Below, one piece after another: positions 1 to 7,740 of a stretch of DNA of 13,172 bases. The position numbers and the translations under genes are program-made. The DNA is from Bacillota bacterium (GTDB lineage Bacteria; Bacillota; Bacilli; Bacillales; Bacillaceae_J): assembly GCA_023457235.1 (NCBI GenBank), contig JAEWMK010000046.1, positions 1-13,172 of the forward strand, written 5' to 3'. Numbering within the stretch: the first letter of the stretch is position 1; the number at the start of each line of letters is the position of its first letter. The notes under the pieces were generated by a model, which did no database searches, was not told the DNA's origin, and worked only from the letters and a program-made list of their open reading frames with translations.

Positions 1-17
1 AACGTTTATCACAGATA

Positions 18-23
18 TATAAT
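18..23 (+). promoter_or_regulatory. Candidate -10 box for the transglutaminase-like gene
   Basis: A perfect TATAAT lies about 48 bases before the preferred TTG start at 72. The matching -35 element would fall at or just outside the left edge of the window, so only half of the promoter can be seen. Confidence 0.35.
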
Positions 24-71
24 ATTCCTCCAATTAAAATGAACTTAAAGTTAAAAATTGGGGGGATTTTT

Positions 72-680
72 TTGCAATTACAAATTATGAATGAAAATTT
101 ACAAGCGTATTTACAAGAAACAGATATTATCAATTTCAGTCACCCTACCATACAGGAGAAGATACAGGAATTCCAAAAATCAGGAAAAACTAAGTTTGAG
201 TCAGCACAGTTAGCTTTCAATTTTGTACGAGATGAAATAAAACACTCTTTTGATCTTGAAGACAGTAAAGTTATTACAATTACCGCTTCAGACGTTTTAA
301 ATGAACTGGAAGGAATTTGTTTTGCAAAAGCACATTTGCTTGCTGCATTTTTAAGAGGAATGAACATTCCTACAGGATTTTGCTATCAACGGGTCACTAG
401 AAAAGGTACGCCGGAATCCGGCTATGCCTTGCATGGCTTAAATGCAGTTTATTTTGAAGAAATGGACAAGTGGTTCCGTGTTGATCCGCGAGGAAATAAA
501 CTGGGAGTGTTTTCGGAATTCAGCATTACTCCAGAAAAGCTTGCTTATCCGATCAGAACTGAATTGGGTGAAATCGATTATCCGCAAGTTTTTGGTGAGC
601 CTTTAGCCGAGGTTATTTCAGGAATGAAGAAATCTAATGATTGTAAAGAGTTGTTTGTTAACCGCCCTGAGTCTATCTAA
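72..680 (+). CDS. Transglutaminase-like (papain-fold) domain protein
   Basis: This is a small cytosolic protein of 202 residues with the Cys-His-Asp triad of the transglutaminase-like superfamily. Numbered from the TTG start, Cys83 lies in EGICFAKA, His121 in YALHG and Asp138 in RVDPRG, in the expected order and spacing. Such domains act as cysteine peptidases, amidases or acyl transferases; the substrate cannot be told from the sequence. There is no signal peptide or membrane segment. I chose TTG at 72 because GGGGGGA at 60-66 lies 5 bases upstream. The in-frame ATG at 39 has no ribosome binding site, and the ATG at 87 is too far from this one. The gene converges on the SIMPL gene, with a hairpin between them. 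The fold is well supported; the function is not known. Confidence 0.8.
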   Translation: MQLQIMNENLQAYLQETDIINFSHPTIQEKIQEFQKSGKTKFESAQLAFNFVRDEIKHSFDLEDSKVITITASDVLNELEGICFAKAHLLAAFLRGMNIPTGFCYQRVTRKGTPESGYALHGLNAVYFEEMDKWFRVDPRGNKLGVFSEFSITPEKLAYPIRTELGEIDYPQVFGEPLAEVISGMKKSNDCKELFVNRPESI

Positions 681-697
681 TTATCAATTTTTTGGCC

Positions 698-738
698 CTG
701 CCTCCCTCACTGTTTCACTTTAATACAATGGGAGGCAG
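698..738. terminator. Hairpin between convergent genes, possible bidirectional terminator
   Basis: A perfect 9-bp inverted repeat, CTGCCTCCC at 698-706 with GGGAGGCAG at 730-738, surrounds a 23-nt loop. It lies between the stop codons of two convergent genes. No uninterrupted T-run follows directly on either strand; the nearest is at 753-759 on the plus strand. A terminator role is therefore inferred mainly from position and stem strength. Confidence 0.5.
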
Positions 739-769
739 CACTTATTAAAGCTCTTTTTTCAACTATTCA

Positions 770-1540
770 CTAATATTCATAAACAATATTTATATTTGCA
801 CGTATTTCCATTTCTCCACCCGAAATTGGAGTGGATTCAATAGCATCAAAGGAAGTTCCACCTAACGCTGCCTTTTGAAGGCCTGCATAATTAATCGGAG
901 ACGGAATATAGGACCCAGCTTCAGTAATTATTGAAGGAATAGATAATTTTATTCCATACATACTTGCAATATATTCAGCTTTGATTTTCCCATCATTCAC
1001 AGCACCATTTAGTGCCTCCAAGTACTTCTCCGTTTTTTTAGCTTCACTTAATCCAAAAGCGATATTATTGACCTCATTAACACCCTCTTTTACAGTCATA
1101 TCAATGATATTCCCTATTTTTTGAAAATCGTTAATTGTCACTTTGATGTTATTTGTAACCTCATATCCTAAAAGTTTTTGTTCTCTTTTTGCTTCTAAAT
1201 TAATCCACTCATATTTTGGTTGAATACGGTAATCGACTGTACGAATATCCTTTTCTTGAATACCCATCTTTTTCAATTGGTCCATCACTTTGTTCATATT
1301 TTCTTTATTAATCTCTTGCGCTTTTTTTGCATCAACATCAAGGGTGTTAACAGCAATATCAATATAAGCTATATCAGGAGCTACTTTTACGGTATATTCC
1401 CCACTTACACTGATTGTCCTTTTTGTAAAATTTCCTTCATTTGCATAAGCAGTATTGCTCTCCGAAAACGTGTAAGAAGCAAAAGTTGAAAAGAATACGA
1501 ATAAAAAAAGCACTGTTTTCTTAATTTTGTGTTTCATCAT
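770..1540 (-). CDS. Secreted SIMPL-domain (DUF541) protein
   Basis: A 256-residue exported protein of the SIMPL/DUF541 family, found widely in bacterial envelopes with no agreed biochemical function (some members are linked to oxidative stress). Residues 1-33 are a Sec signal peptide: a Lys-rich start, a hydrophobic core LFLFVFF and an AYA motif, with likely cleavage between Ala33 and Asn34. The mature part begins with the family pattern ISVSGEYTVKVAPDIAYIDI and continues with the helix rich in Lys and Asp (AKKAQEINKENMNKVMDQL). The length is normal for the family. The ATG at 1540 follows AAAGGAGA with an 8-base gap. The gene appears monocistronic, with its own extended -10 promoter near 1645 and a convergent hairpin downstream. 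Confidence 0.85.
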   Translation of the reverse strand: MMKHKIKKTVLFLFVFFSTFASYTFSESNTAYANEGNFTKRTISVSGEYTVKVAPDIAYIDIAVNTLDVDAKKAQEINKENMNKVMDQLKKMGIQEKDIRTVDYRIQPKYEWINLEAKREQKLLGYEVTNNIKVTINDFQKIGNIIDMTVKEGVNEVNNIAFGLSEAKKTEKYLEALNGAVNDGKIKAEYIASMYGIKLSIPSIITEAGSYIPSPINYAGLQKAALGGTSFDAIESTPISGGEMEIRANINIVYEY

Positions 1541-1641
1541 GGATCGGTCTCCTTTTGCAATTTTTTTACCAAATCAATTAAAAAAGGCTCTGCTTCTTCT
1601 AGCATAGCCACGGATGATTGTGCAAATATATACTTAACCTT

Positions 1642-1650
1642 ATTATACCA
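1642..1650 (-). promoter_or_regulatory. Extended -10 promoter of the SIMPL-domain gene
   Basis: Read on the minus strand, this is TGGTATAAT, a perfect TATAAT with the TGn extension, about 100 bases upstream of the SIMPL start codon. I see no convincing TTGACA-like -35 at normal spacing, which is compatible with an extended -10 promoter of the vegetative sigma factor. Confidence 0.5.
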
Positions 1651-1721
1651 ATTAACTGCATAGTAAAATGTGAAATTTATATGCTTTTAGGGAATTTTCT
1701 GTTGTAATTCCTGACTATCGA

Positions 1722-1744
1722 CAAGTGATGACAGCATACACTTG
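1722..1744. repeat. Small 6-bp hairpin before the dyad repeats
   Basis: CAAGTG at 1722-1727 pairs with CACTTG at 1739-1744 around an 11-base loop. It sits immediately before the first 43-nt dyad unit and may be part of the same intergenic element. On its own it is too weak to call functional. Confidence 0.3.
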
Positions 1745-1747
1745 CCG

Positions 1748-1842
1748 ATGATTCCCAAAATCTGAGGAAGATCAGAAAAACGGGAATCATAGAGGGTGTA
1801 TGATTCCCAGATTCTGAGGTAGACTGGGAAAATGGGAATCAT
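1748..1842. repeat. Two tandem 43-nt dyad repeats (ATGATTCCC...GGGAATCAT)
   Basis: Two units, 1748-1790 and 1800-1842, are each exactly 43 nt and bounded by the same perfect 9-bp inverted arms, ATGATTCCC and GGGAATCAT. They are 9 bases apart, giving a 52-base period. The interiors are related but not identical; both carry TCTGAGG. Unit 1 has a further inner pairing TCTGA/TCAGA, and unit 2 an inner CCCAG/CTGGG. No reading frame spans the pair. I recall similar GGGAATCAT-ended intergenic repeats from other Bacillus-group genomes but cannot verify it here. Confidence 0.8.
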
Positions 1843-2184
1843 AGAACGCATATGGGGACATTTATACTACAATCTTTAAAAAATGCGGCCATGATAAGAG
1901 CAGAGCCCACTTTCCCTGTCCGCAATGGTGGTAAGCCAGTTCCGATCTTCATGCTATGTATAATGTGCAATAATACTCTATCATTCTCTACAAAAAATAA
2001 TGCCATAATCAAGCAAGCAGAGGAAAATTTCTAATTCCTCTGCTTGTTCAGTTCTTATGTCCCCTCCATGTTTTAACATAGTCCAAAAATTAACAAACTA
2101 AATAGCATCAGATCGTCGGGCTACCAGAAGTATTGTGCAGGTATTAATTTACACCACCACCATTGATAATTGTGATTCAATACG
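1843..2184. other. Gene-free stretch with inverted GGGGACAT ends and a 12-bp hairpin
   Basis: I see no credible gene here. A 60-codon open frame at 1852-2034 has no ribosome binding site and no recognisable domain. GGGGACAT at 1854-1861 recurs inverted as ATGTCCCC at 2057-2064, bounding a 211-base segment that could be the relic of a small mobile or repeat element. A strong hairpin lies inside its right end. The remaining part, 2065-2184, is the downstream flank of the cupin gene, and no U-rich terminator is visible in it. Confidence 0.45.
2014..2046. terminator. Strong 12-bp hairpin downstream of the cupin gene
   Basis: CAAGCAGAGGAA at 2014-2025 pairs perfectly with TTCCTCTGCTTG at 2035-2046 around a 9-base loop. 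No clean T-run follows on either strand, so the structure is certain but its role as a terminator (for the leftward cupin transcript) is an inference. Confidence 0.5.
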
Positions 2185-2727
2185 CTACTCAGCTGCCATA
2201 GCATCAGCTTTAGTCCTATGAACAGTTCCATATGGATGGTGCGGAGGCGCATAAATGGTGTAAAGCTTTAAAGGAACATTGCCCGTATTAATAACGTTAT
2301 GCCAAATCCCCGCTGGAACCATAATGGCGGAGTCATCATCCACCTTTCTTTCAAAGGTTAGATTATTTTTATTTTGTCCCATTCGAACAACTCCACGACC
2401 TTGTTCAATACGAAGGAATTGATCGGTATCAGGGTGAATTTCTAATCCGATATCCTCCCCAACATTAATACTCATCAACGTTACTTGCAAATGGTGACCC
2501 GTCCATAAAGCGGTGCGAAACGTATTATTCTGTTTTGTCGCTTCATTAATATTAACTACATAAGGCTGTGGCCCATAATCTTTTAGTGTAATTCGATTCA
2601 GCTGCTCTAATTCAGCAGGTGCAGTCCAGTAACCCGGCCAGCCTCCACGATAATATATAGGTTCATTAATATAATATGGGTACGGATATTGTATTGTATA
2701 CTGGCACATGCATGGTGCAAAGAACAT
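2185..2727 (-). CDS. Cupin-domain protein with Tyr-rich N-terminus, possibly spore-associated
   Basis: A 180-residue single-cupin protein. Residues 1-35 are unusual: a CxC pair (Cys6, Cys8) followed by a Tyr/Pro/Trp-rich stretch (YTIQYPYPYY, then IYYRGGWPGYW), a composition reminiscent of spore coat proteins. The cupin barrel follows. Motif 1 is degenerate, GLEIHPDTDQF around 94-104, where His98, Asp100 and Gln103 replace the usual HxH...E set. Motif 2 is good, PAGIWHNVIN at 138-147, with His143. Metal binding is therefore plausible but not canonical. The ATG follows AAGGGA with a 10-base gap. A CATAAGATA box with an upstream ACA resembles a sigma-K promoter. No enzyme activity can be named. 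The cupin assignment is firm; the spore role is an inference from the N-terminus and promoter. Confidence 0.8.
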   Translation of the reverse strand: MFFAPCMCQYTIQYPYPYYINEPIYYRGGWPGYWTAPAELEQLNRITLKDYGPQPYVVNINEATKQNNTFRTALWTGHHLQVTLMSINVGEDIGLEIHPDTDQFLRIEQGRGVVRMGQNKNNLTFERKVDDDSAIMVPAGIWHNVINTGNVPLKLYTIYAPPHHPYGTVHRTKADAMAAE

Positions 2728-2758
2728 TTATATCAATCCCTTCATCATTTTACGAAAC

Positions 2759-2786
2759 TATCTTATGCACGATGATGGGTTAATGT
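2759..2786 (-). promoter_or_regulatory. Candidate sigma-K-like promoter of the cupin gene
   Basis: On the minus strand, ACA (2784-2786) is followed after 16 bases by CATAAGATA (2759-2767). This matches the late mother-cell consensus, an AC -35 core and CATAnnnTA -10. It lies about 32 bases upstream of the cupin start codon. The -35 core is short, so a chance match is possible. Confidence 0.4.
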
Positions 2787-2788
2787 AC

Positions 2789-3942
2789 TTACTTAATTTT
2801 GTGCACCCAAACAACGACTGGGATTAATAGAAGAGAAAAAATCCCTCCACCAATCGAAAGGGTGCCGTAACTTGAATAAGAAACAACCAATACATCAATT
2901 GATCCTTGAATTTTTGCCCGATTTGTTAGATTCGTAGAATCAACAAGTATTGCTGTACCGCTGATCAACCCGAAGTTCCAGCCAAGTCCAAGTAGAATAA
3001 GCGCAATTGTAATCATCAATATGGAATCACCCGTCGGTACAGCCGCCAAAAGTCCCGCTGCGAGTAATGTAATACCTGATGCAATCGCTATTGTTAACCT
3101 TCCAAGCTTATCAACAAGAATTCCAGTCAATGGAGATGGAAGAAACATAGCAGCAATATGAAAACCAATAGTCATTCCCACTTCCTTTAATCCAAAGCTA
3201 CAATACCCCATGTGCACAGGTGTCATCGTCATGACAGCGAACATTACCATTTGGGTTAACACCATTAGTGTGGCAGCGGCAATAATTCCATGTTTGTTTT
3301 TGGCCTCATTTGCAGTACTTTCATCTAAGGCTTTACTTTTTATTGTTCCTTTCCGCATCTGCAATAGCTTTTGCAACGATGAGAGGGTCTGGACGCAGGA
3401 ATATCAATAGTACAATACCAGCAAGTGAAAAGGCAGCTGCTGCCAGAATAAACGGACCAGCCAAAGCAGGAACACCTATTGACGTTGCAAATCTCCCCAT
3501 TACATCAATAAGGTTTGGGCCCGCCACAACTCCAAACGTCGTCGAAACCATAGCAATACTAACTGCCGTTGCCCGCTGTTTAGGAGCGGCCAAATCCGTT
3601 CCAGCATAACGTGCCATCAAATTAGTAGCACTTCCGGCACCATAGATTAATAATGAAATAAACAGAAGAACAATGTTATTTATCACTGCGGCAGCTAATA
3701 CCCCTACCGCTCCTGCACCTCCAGCCAAGAACCCTGCTGTAAGCCCTAACCGGCGTCCGAAGCGTTCGGTAATCCTTCCCACAAGAAGGGCTGCAGCCGC
3801 AGACCCTAAAGTAAATATTGCAATCGGAAGCCCTGCAAGGCTATCAGTACCAAGCATTTCCTGTGCAAGGAGGGCACCAATTGCGATACCAGCTGCCAAC
3901 CCCTGCACCACCAAAAATTTGTGATATAACTATAATAATCAA
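2789..3942 (-). pseudogene. Decayed MFS transporter (two frameshifts, probable internal deletion)
   Basis: This was a 12-helix major facilitator drug-efflux-like permease. The reading must change frame twice. The start, RTLIIIVISQIFGGAG, lies in one frame (its 5' open frame runs from 3957; TTG at 3942 is the only start-like codon I see). It passes into LAAGIAIGALLAQEML if one base is removed from the C4 run at 3900-3903. That frame stops at 3333, but homology continues (KALDESTANEAKNKHGI) if one base is removed from the T5 run at 3337-3341. Motif-A loops survive in both halves (RITERFGRR and LVDKLGR). Near 2880-2893, DVLVVSYSSYG seems to lack roughly 15 residues that I recall in relatives (a GGALSG-containing segment of a late helix). 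No proper start codon or ribosome binding site is visible. The frameshifts sit in homopolymers, so sequencing error is an alternative, though the deletion argues for real decay. Confidence 0.82.
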
Positions 3943-3980
3943 TGTCCGTTTATATTCTCAGGACCAAGTATCACCCTCAT

Positions 3981-4011
3981 TGCATAAATACTTCCAAATC
4001 TATACAAACTA
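3981..4011 (+). promoter_or_regulatory. Candidate sigma-G promoter of the ger operon
   Basis: TGCATAA at 3981-3987 matches the forespore sigma-G -35 pattern (GHATR). A 17-base spacer leads to CAAACTA at 4005-4011, one base off the -10 CATACTA. Transcription would begin near 4018, some 45 bases before the gerA start. Germinant-receptor operons are known to be transcribed by sigma-G, so the position supports the call. Confidence 0.5.
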
Positions 4012-4062
4012 AAGAGAAATTTCCTTTGTATTAGTATGTTTATGCTGATGGAGGCAATAAAA

Positions 4063-5532
4063 TTGCACAAGTCTATTTTAAAGACAACCGAAGAAAAAAT
4101 AGAAATTATCCAAAATGAATTAAAAAATAATAATGACCTTTACATTCGCCGGTTTAGAACTATTTCCGGTCAAAATGGCGCCCTTCTTTTTTTAAAAGGA
4201 ATAACCGATGAAAAAGAGATTAATGAAAATATATTCCCACAATTACTCAGAATGGGAAGGGAAGAAAAAATTACTGAAGACTTTCTTTTAGAAACATTCC
4301 CATATTGTCTATTAAAAACTTCTTCAACCAAAAATGAAATCATTGATGGAATTCTAACTGGAAACATTATTTTAGTGTTAGAGAAGCTTGAGACCTTTTG
4401 TTTATTAAATGCAGAGAAAAAGCCGGAGCGCAATCCTGAATCGCCTATTATTGAAACAACTATTAAAGGTACTAAGGAAGGATTCGTAGAATCTTCAAGT
4501 GTTAATGTTTCGATCATACGAAAATACTTAAAAAGTCCAAAACTTCAAATTGAGGACATGAAAATCGGTTCTTTATCGCAAACCATCGTAACCACTCTTT
4601 TTATTGATGGAATTGTAAATCAGGATGTATTGCAGGAGGTAAGACAAAGACTCGCTTCTATTGAGACTGATAAAATAATATCTGCCAGTGAACTTGAACA
4701 ATGGACAGAAGATAATATGTGGTCAATATTCCCCCTTGTCCGCTTATCTGATCGTCCTGATGTTGCAGTAGAATCACTTAATTCTGGTAAGGTTATATTG
4801 TTTGTAGATAACTCTCCATTAGCCTTACTTGTGCCTTTTACTTTTTTCGAGAGTTTACAGAACATGGACGATTATTATGAAAAATGGTACGTCAGTTCAA
4901 TGGTACGGATTGTTCGACTTATCGCAATGATGATAAGTATTTTTCTTCCGTCACTTTATGTAGCATTAATTCATTTTAATCCTGAGCTAATTCCGTCGGA
5001 TTTGCTTGTAGCGATAGCACATACCCGTGTACAGGTCCCCTTCCCGGCCATTTGGGAGCTTTTATTAATGGAACTTATGATTGAAATTTTTAGAGAAGCC
5101 GGTGTACGCTTACCAAAACCTTTAGGGCAAACCGTTGGTATTGTCGGCGGAATTGTAATTGGAGAAGCGGCAGTTCAAGCGAATATCGTCGGTCCAATCA
5201 CCTTAATTGTCGTTGGAATTACGGCGATGGCCTCCTTTAGTACTCCACACTATTCAATGGCCTTTAGTTTTCGGCTTCTTCGTTTGTTGCTTATAATCGG
5301 GGCTGGGTTCTTTGGATTATTCGGTTTAGTTTTAGGGTATATTTTCATTCTGTTACATTTAAGCAGTCTAAAAAGCTTTGGAGTTCCTTATCTTGTGCCG
5401 TTTGCACCAACAAAATTTCGAAATTGGGTTGACCTCTTCATTTTGTTTCCACTCCGCTTTAGAACAATGAAGCCAACTTATTTAGCAGATAAGGTCAAGC
5501 AAAGAAAATGGAAGCAATTAAAAAGAGGATAG
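4063..5532 (+). CDS. Spore germinant receptor A subunit (GerA family)
   Basis: A 489-residue membrane protein of the GerAA/GerKA/GerBA family, the A subunit of a nutrient germinant receptor in the inner spore membrane. The N-terminal soluble half (about 1-280) contains the family pattern GTKEGFVESSSVNVSIIRKYL near 135-155. The C-terminal half has around five membrane segments, with typical signatures PSLYVALIHFNPELIP, RVQVPFP and QTVGIVGGIVIGEAAVQA. The length is normal. I chose TTG at 4063 because GGAGG at 4050-4054 is 8 bases upstream; the in-frame ATG at 4036 precedes that site and lacks its own. It is the first gene of a gerA-gerB-gerC operon, and the next start lies 8 bases after its stop. 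The germinant cannot be predicted from this sequence. Confidence 0.93.
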   Translation: MHKSILKTTEEKIEIIQNELKNNNDLYIRRFRTISGQNGALLFLKGITDEKEINENIFPQLLRMGREEKITEDFLLETFPYCLLKTSSTKNEIIDGILTGNIILVLEKLETFCLLNAEKKPERNPESPIIETTIKGTKEGFVESSSVNVSIIRKYLKSPKLQIEDMKIGSLSQTIVTTLFIDGIVNQDVLQEVRQRLASIETDKIISASELEQWTEDNMWSIFPLVRLSDRPDVAVESLNSGKVILFVDNSPLALLVPFTFFESLQNMDDYYEKWYVSSMVRIVRLIAMMISIFLPSLYVALIHFNPELIPSDLLVAIAHTRVQVPFPAIWELLLMELMIEIFREAGVRLPKPLGQTVGIVGGIVIGEAAVQANIVGPITLIVVGITAMASFSTPHYSMAFSFRLLRLLLIIGAGFFGLFGLVLGYIFILLHLSSLKSFGVPYLVPFAPTKFRNWVDLFILFPLRFRTMKPTYLADKVKQRKWKQLKRG

Positions 5533-5540
5533 GGTCAGAC

Positions 5541-6623
5541 ATGGTAAAGAAAACCTTCACATTCTCAAAAAACCAAATTTTTTGGCTTATTATAGCGAGT
5601 TCTCCAGTAGGATTAGCGATCTTGCCAAGAGAAATCAACCAATATACCGGACAAAGCGGTTGGATATTTATTATTTTGTCCTTAGCTTTAAGCCTACTCT
5701 TTACAAGGGTGTTCCTAATCCTGCCTGAACGCTATCCCGGCTGCTCCTTACTGGACATTTTGGAGACCATCATTGGAAAGTGGTTAGGCCGGTTTTTATT
5801 TGTTTCTCTTATTACAATTTCAATCATTTTAACTGGATTAGGCATGCGCTTATTGTCGGATGGAATCATTGTTCATATTTTATTCCATACTCCAGGTTGG
5901 ATGATCATTTTGTCTGAAATATTGATTGTCATGTATGCTGCAACAAAAAGAGAAGAGACATTGGCCCGATTCAATGAATTGATTCAACCTTTGATTATCT
6001 TAGCAATGTTTACGATTTTTTTGCTTGTCATTAATAAAGCAGACTTTTCTAATTTGAAGCCCATCATTGCAAAAGAAATCGTCTTTGATAAAGGATTATT
6101 TACATCCCTTTATTCTTATTTAGTTAGCTGGGTCTTCCTCTTCTTTTTACCGTTAATGCCTAATTTTGAAACACTCAAAAAAGGAATTTTTCAAGGTTTA
6201 ATATTCTTAACTATTATTATTGGATTGTTATTTATCATTGCAATTTCATTATTTGGACCTGTAGAAATTAACTACATTGAATATCCTGGTATTGATATGG
6301 CCCGGTTAGTTGAAATTCCGATTTTAGAACGGATGGAAGTAGTATTTTTAACTAGTTGGATTATATACTCTTTTTCACTTAATCATCTCACGTTTCTATC
6401 AGCTTCTGTCGGATTTAAAACATTGTTTTCAAAATCCTCGTTTATCAGCTGGGTCATTATTGTAGGAGTAATCGTATTTTTAGTGGCAATCTATCCAGAT
6501 GATATAGAACATACCGGCTATCTTGCCAAGGTTATACAATTAGTAGTTACTCTCATATTTTTTTTTATTTTTCCATTGATTGTGCTGATAGATACTGTGA
6601 GAAGGAAGGTGAAACAAAATTAA
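5541..6623 (+). CDS. Spore germinant receptor B subunit (GerB family permease)
   Basis: A 360-residue integral membrane protein of the GerAB/GerKB family, related to the amino-acid/polyamine/organocation transporters, with about ten hydrophobic helices. This subunit is thought to hold the germinant-binding site. Typical features are the opening FSKNQIFWLIIASSPVGLAI, the amphipathic stretch LPERYPGCSLLDILETIIGK, and the later YPGIDMARLVEIPILERMEV. ATG at 5541 is preferred: AGGG lies 6 bases before it and GAGGA slightly further up. An in-frame ATG at 5508 lies inside gerA without a site of its own. The stop codon shares one base with the proposed ATT start of gerC (ATTAA), consistent with translational coupling. 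Confidence 0.92.
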   Translation: MVKKTFTFSKNQIFWLIIASSPVGLAILPREINQYTGQSGWIFIILSLALSLLFTRVFLILPERYPGCSLLDILETIIGKWLGRFLFVSLITISIILTGLGMRLLSDGIIVHILFHTPGWMIILSEILIVMYAATKREETLARFNELIQPLIILAMFTIFLLVINKADFSNLKPIIAKEIVFDKGLFTSLYSYLVSWVFLFFLPLMPNFETLKKGIFQGLIFLTIIIGLLFIIAISLFGPVEINYIEYPGIDMARLVEIPILERMEVVFLTSWIIYSFSLNHLTFLSASVGFKTLFSKSSFISWVIIVGVIVFLVAIYPDDIEHTGYLAKVIQLVVTLIFFFIFPLIVLIDTVRRKVKQN

Positions 6624-7740
6624 GAAGCTTTTTTTCTTTATCATTATGGTCTTTTTATTAAGCGGTTGTTGGGATTTTCAACGAATGCGAGACAGGATGT
6701 TTATTTCAGGAATCGCTATTGACAAGGAGGATGATGGGTACATAGTTGGACTAGAAAGCCTGAACTTACGTAGTAAAAGCGGCACTAGTCAACAACAGGG
6801 CAACGGAAACGAGGCAAAAATCACAATTGAAAAAGTAAATTACCCCTCTATAGAAATACCACTTCATTCTGTGCAAACAAAGGTGAACGGTGATCCATTT
6901 TATCCCAATATCCAAGTTTTGATTATCGGGAAAAAGCAGGCAGAGGATGGAATCTCCGGAATCATTAGCCACTTTCTAAGGGATCCAGATATGAGAAGGA
7001 CAACCCCTGTGGTGTTGGCGGAGAATCCTATTGAATTACTTAAAGTAAAACAAGAGGATCAACGTTTTGTCTCAGAATATATTAAAGAGCTTATAAAATT
7101 AACGGAGGAAACAGGTAGAACAATCACCACGGATATCGGGTCCGTTTCCAGGGCTATCCATGAAAATAATATTGAATTCATTCCTAATATTAAAATTGGG
7201 GGAAATAAACATGAAATGGAGGTTAATGGAGCATCTATTTTAAAAAAGGGAAAAATAGTAGGTAATTTAAGTGAATATGACACTATCATCGTAGCCTATC
7301 TTAAAGAGAATGTAGAGTCAGGAAGTTTACGTATGGATTGCCCGCAATCTGGAAAAGGCTCTGTCAGTATGGATATGATTCATATAACTTCTAGCTTACA
7401 ACCTAAGGTGAAGAATGGCGTTCTAATCATCGGGGGCAGTTTAAAAGTAAAAGGTTATTTATCTGAATACACATGCGGTGATGGCAGTATTCAAGGAAAT
7501 ACAACATTAAATAAATTAGAAAATGAGTTTACCGAAATATTATCTAAGGATGTTAACGAGAAATTAGCGACCATTTACAAAAGAACAGGTGAAGATGTAT
7601 TAAATCTGAAAAGTATATTTGAAAAAGATCATCCGAAAACGTGGGAAAAAATTAAACCTGGATTTACTGACATGGTTAAATCCCCAATCATCGATATAAA
7701 AGTGTCTGTTGATCTAATTTTAAAAGGGACTGAGTCATGA
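6619..7740 (+). CDS. Spore germinant receptor C subunit lipoprotein (Ger(x)C), apparent ATT start
   Basis: A 373-residue lipoprotein of the Ger(x)C family, the third subunit of the receptor. The lipobox LLSGC places the acylated Cys at residue 17, followed by WDFQRMRD and the usual GerC domains. The start is odd. The first in-frame ATG, at 6646, leaves only seven residues before the Cys and has no ribosome binding site. Starting instead at ATT 6619 gives a proper n-region and core (KKLFFFIIMVFLLSGC), with AAGGAAGGTG at 6602-6611 only 7 bases upstream. ATT is a rare but known bacterial start codon. A point mutation or sequencing error of an original ATG is the alternative. The TGA stop overlaps the ATG of a 22-codon ORF (ATGA). 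Confidence 0.88.
   Translation: MKKLFFFIIMVFLLSGCWDFQRMRDRMFISGIAIDKEDDGYIVGLESLNLRSKSGTSQQQGNGNEAKITIEKVNYPSIEIPLHSVQTKVNGDPFYPNIQVLIIGKKQAEDGISGIISHFLRDPDMRRTTPVVLAENPIELLKVKQEDQRFVSEYIKELIKLTEETGRTITTDIGSVSRAIHENNIEFIPNIKIGGNKHEMEVNGASILKKGKIVGNLSEYDTIIVAYLKENVESGSLRMDCPQSGKGSVSMDMIHITSSLQPKVKNGVLIIGGSLKVKGYLSEYTCGDGSIQGNTTLNKLENEFTEILSKDVNEKLATIYKRTGEDVLNLKSIFEKDHPKTWEKIKPGFTDMVKSPIIDIKVSVDLILKGTES

Noticed and set aside
39..71. Upstream ATG for the transglutaminase-like gene
   Set aside because: It has no ribosome binding site, and the strong GGGGGGA site lies downstream of it and serves TTG at 72.
1852..2034. 60-codon open frame on the plus strand
   Set aside because: It has no ribosome binding site and no recognisable domain, starts inside a repeat-like end, and finishes inside a hairpin.
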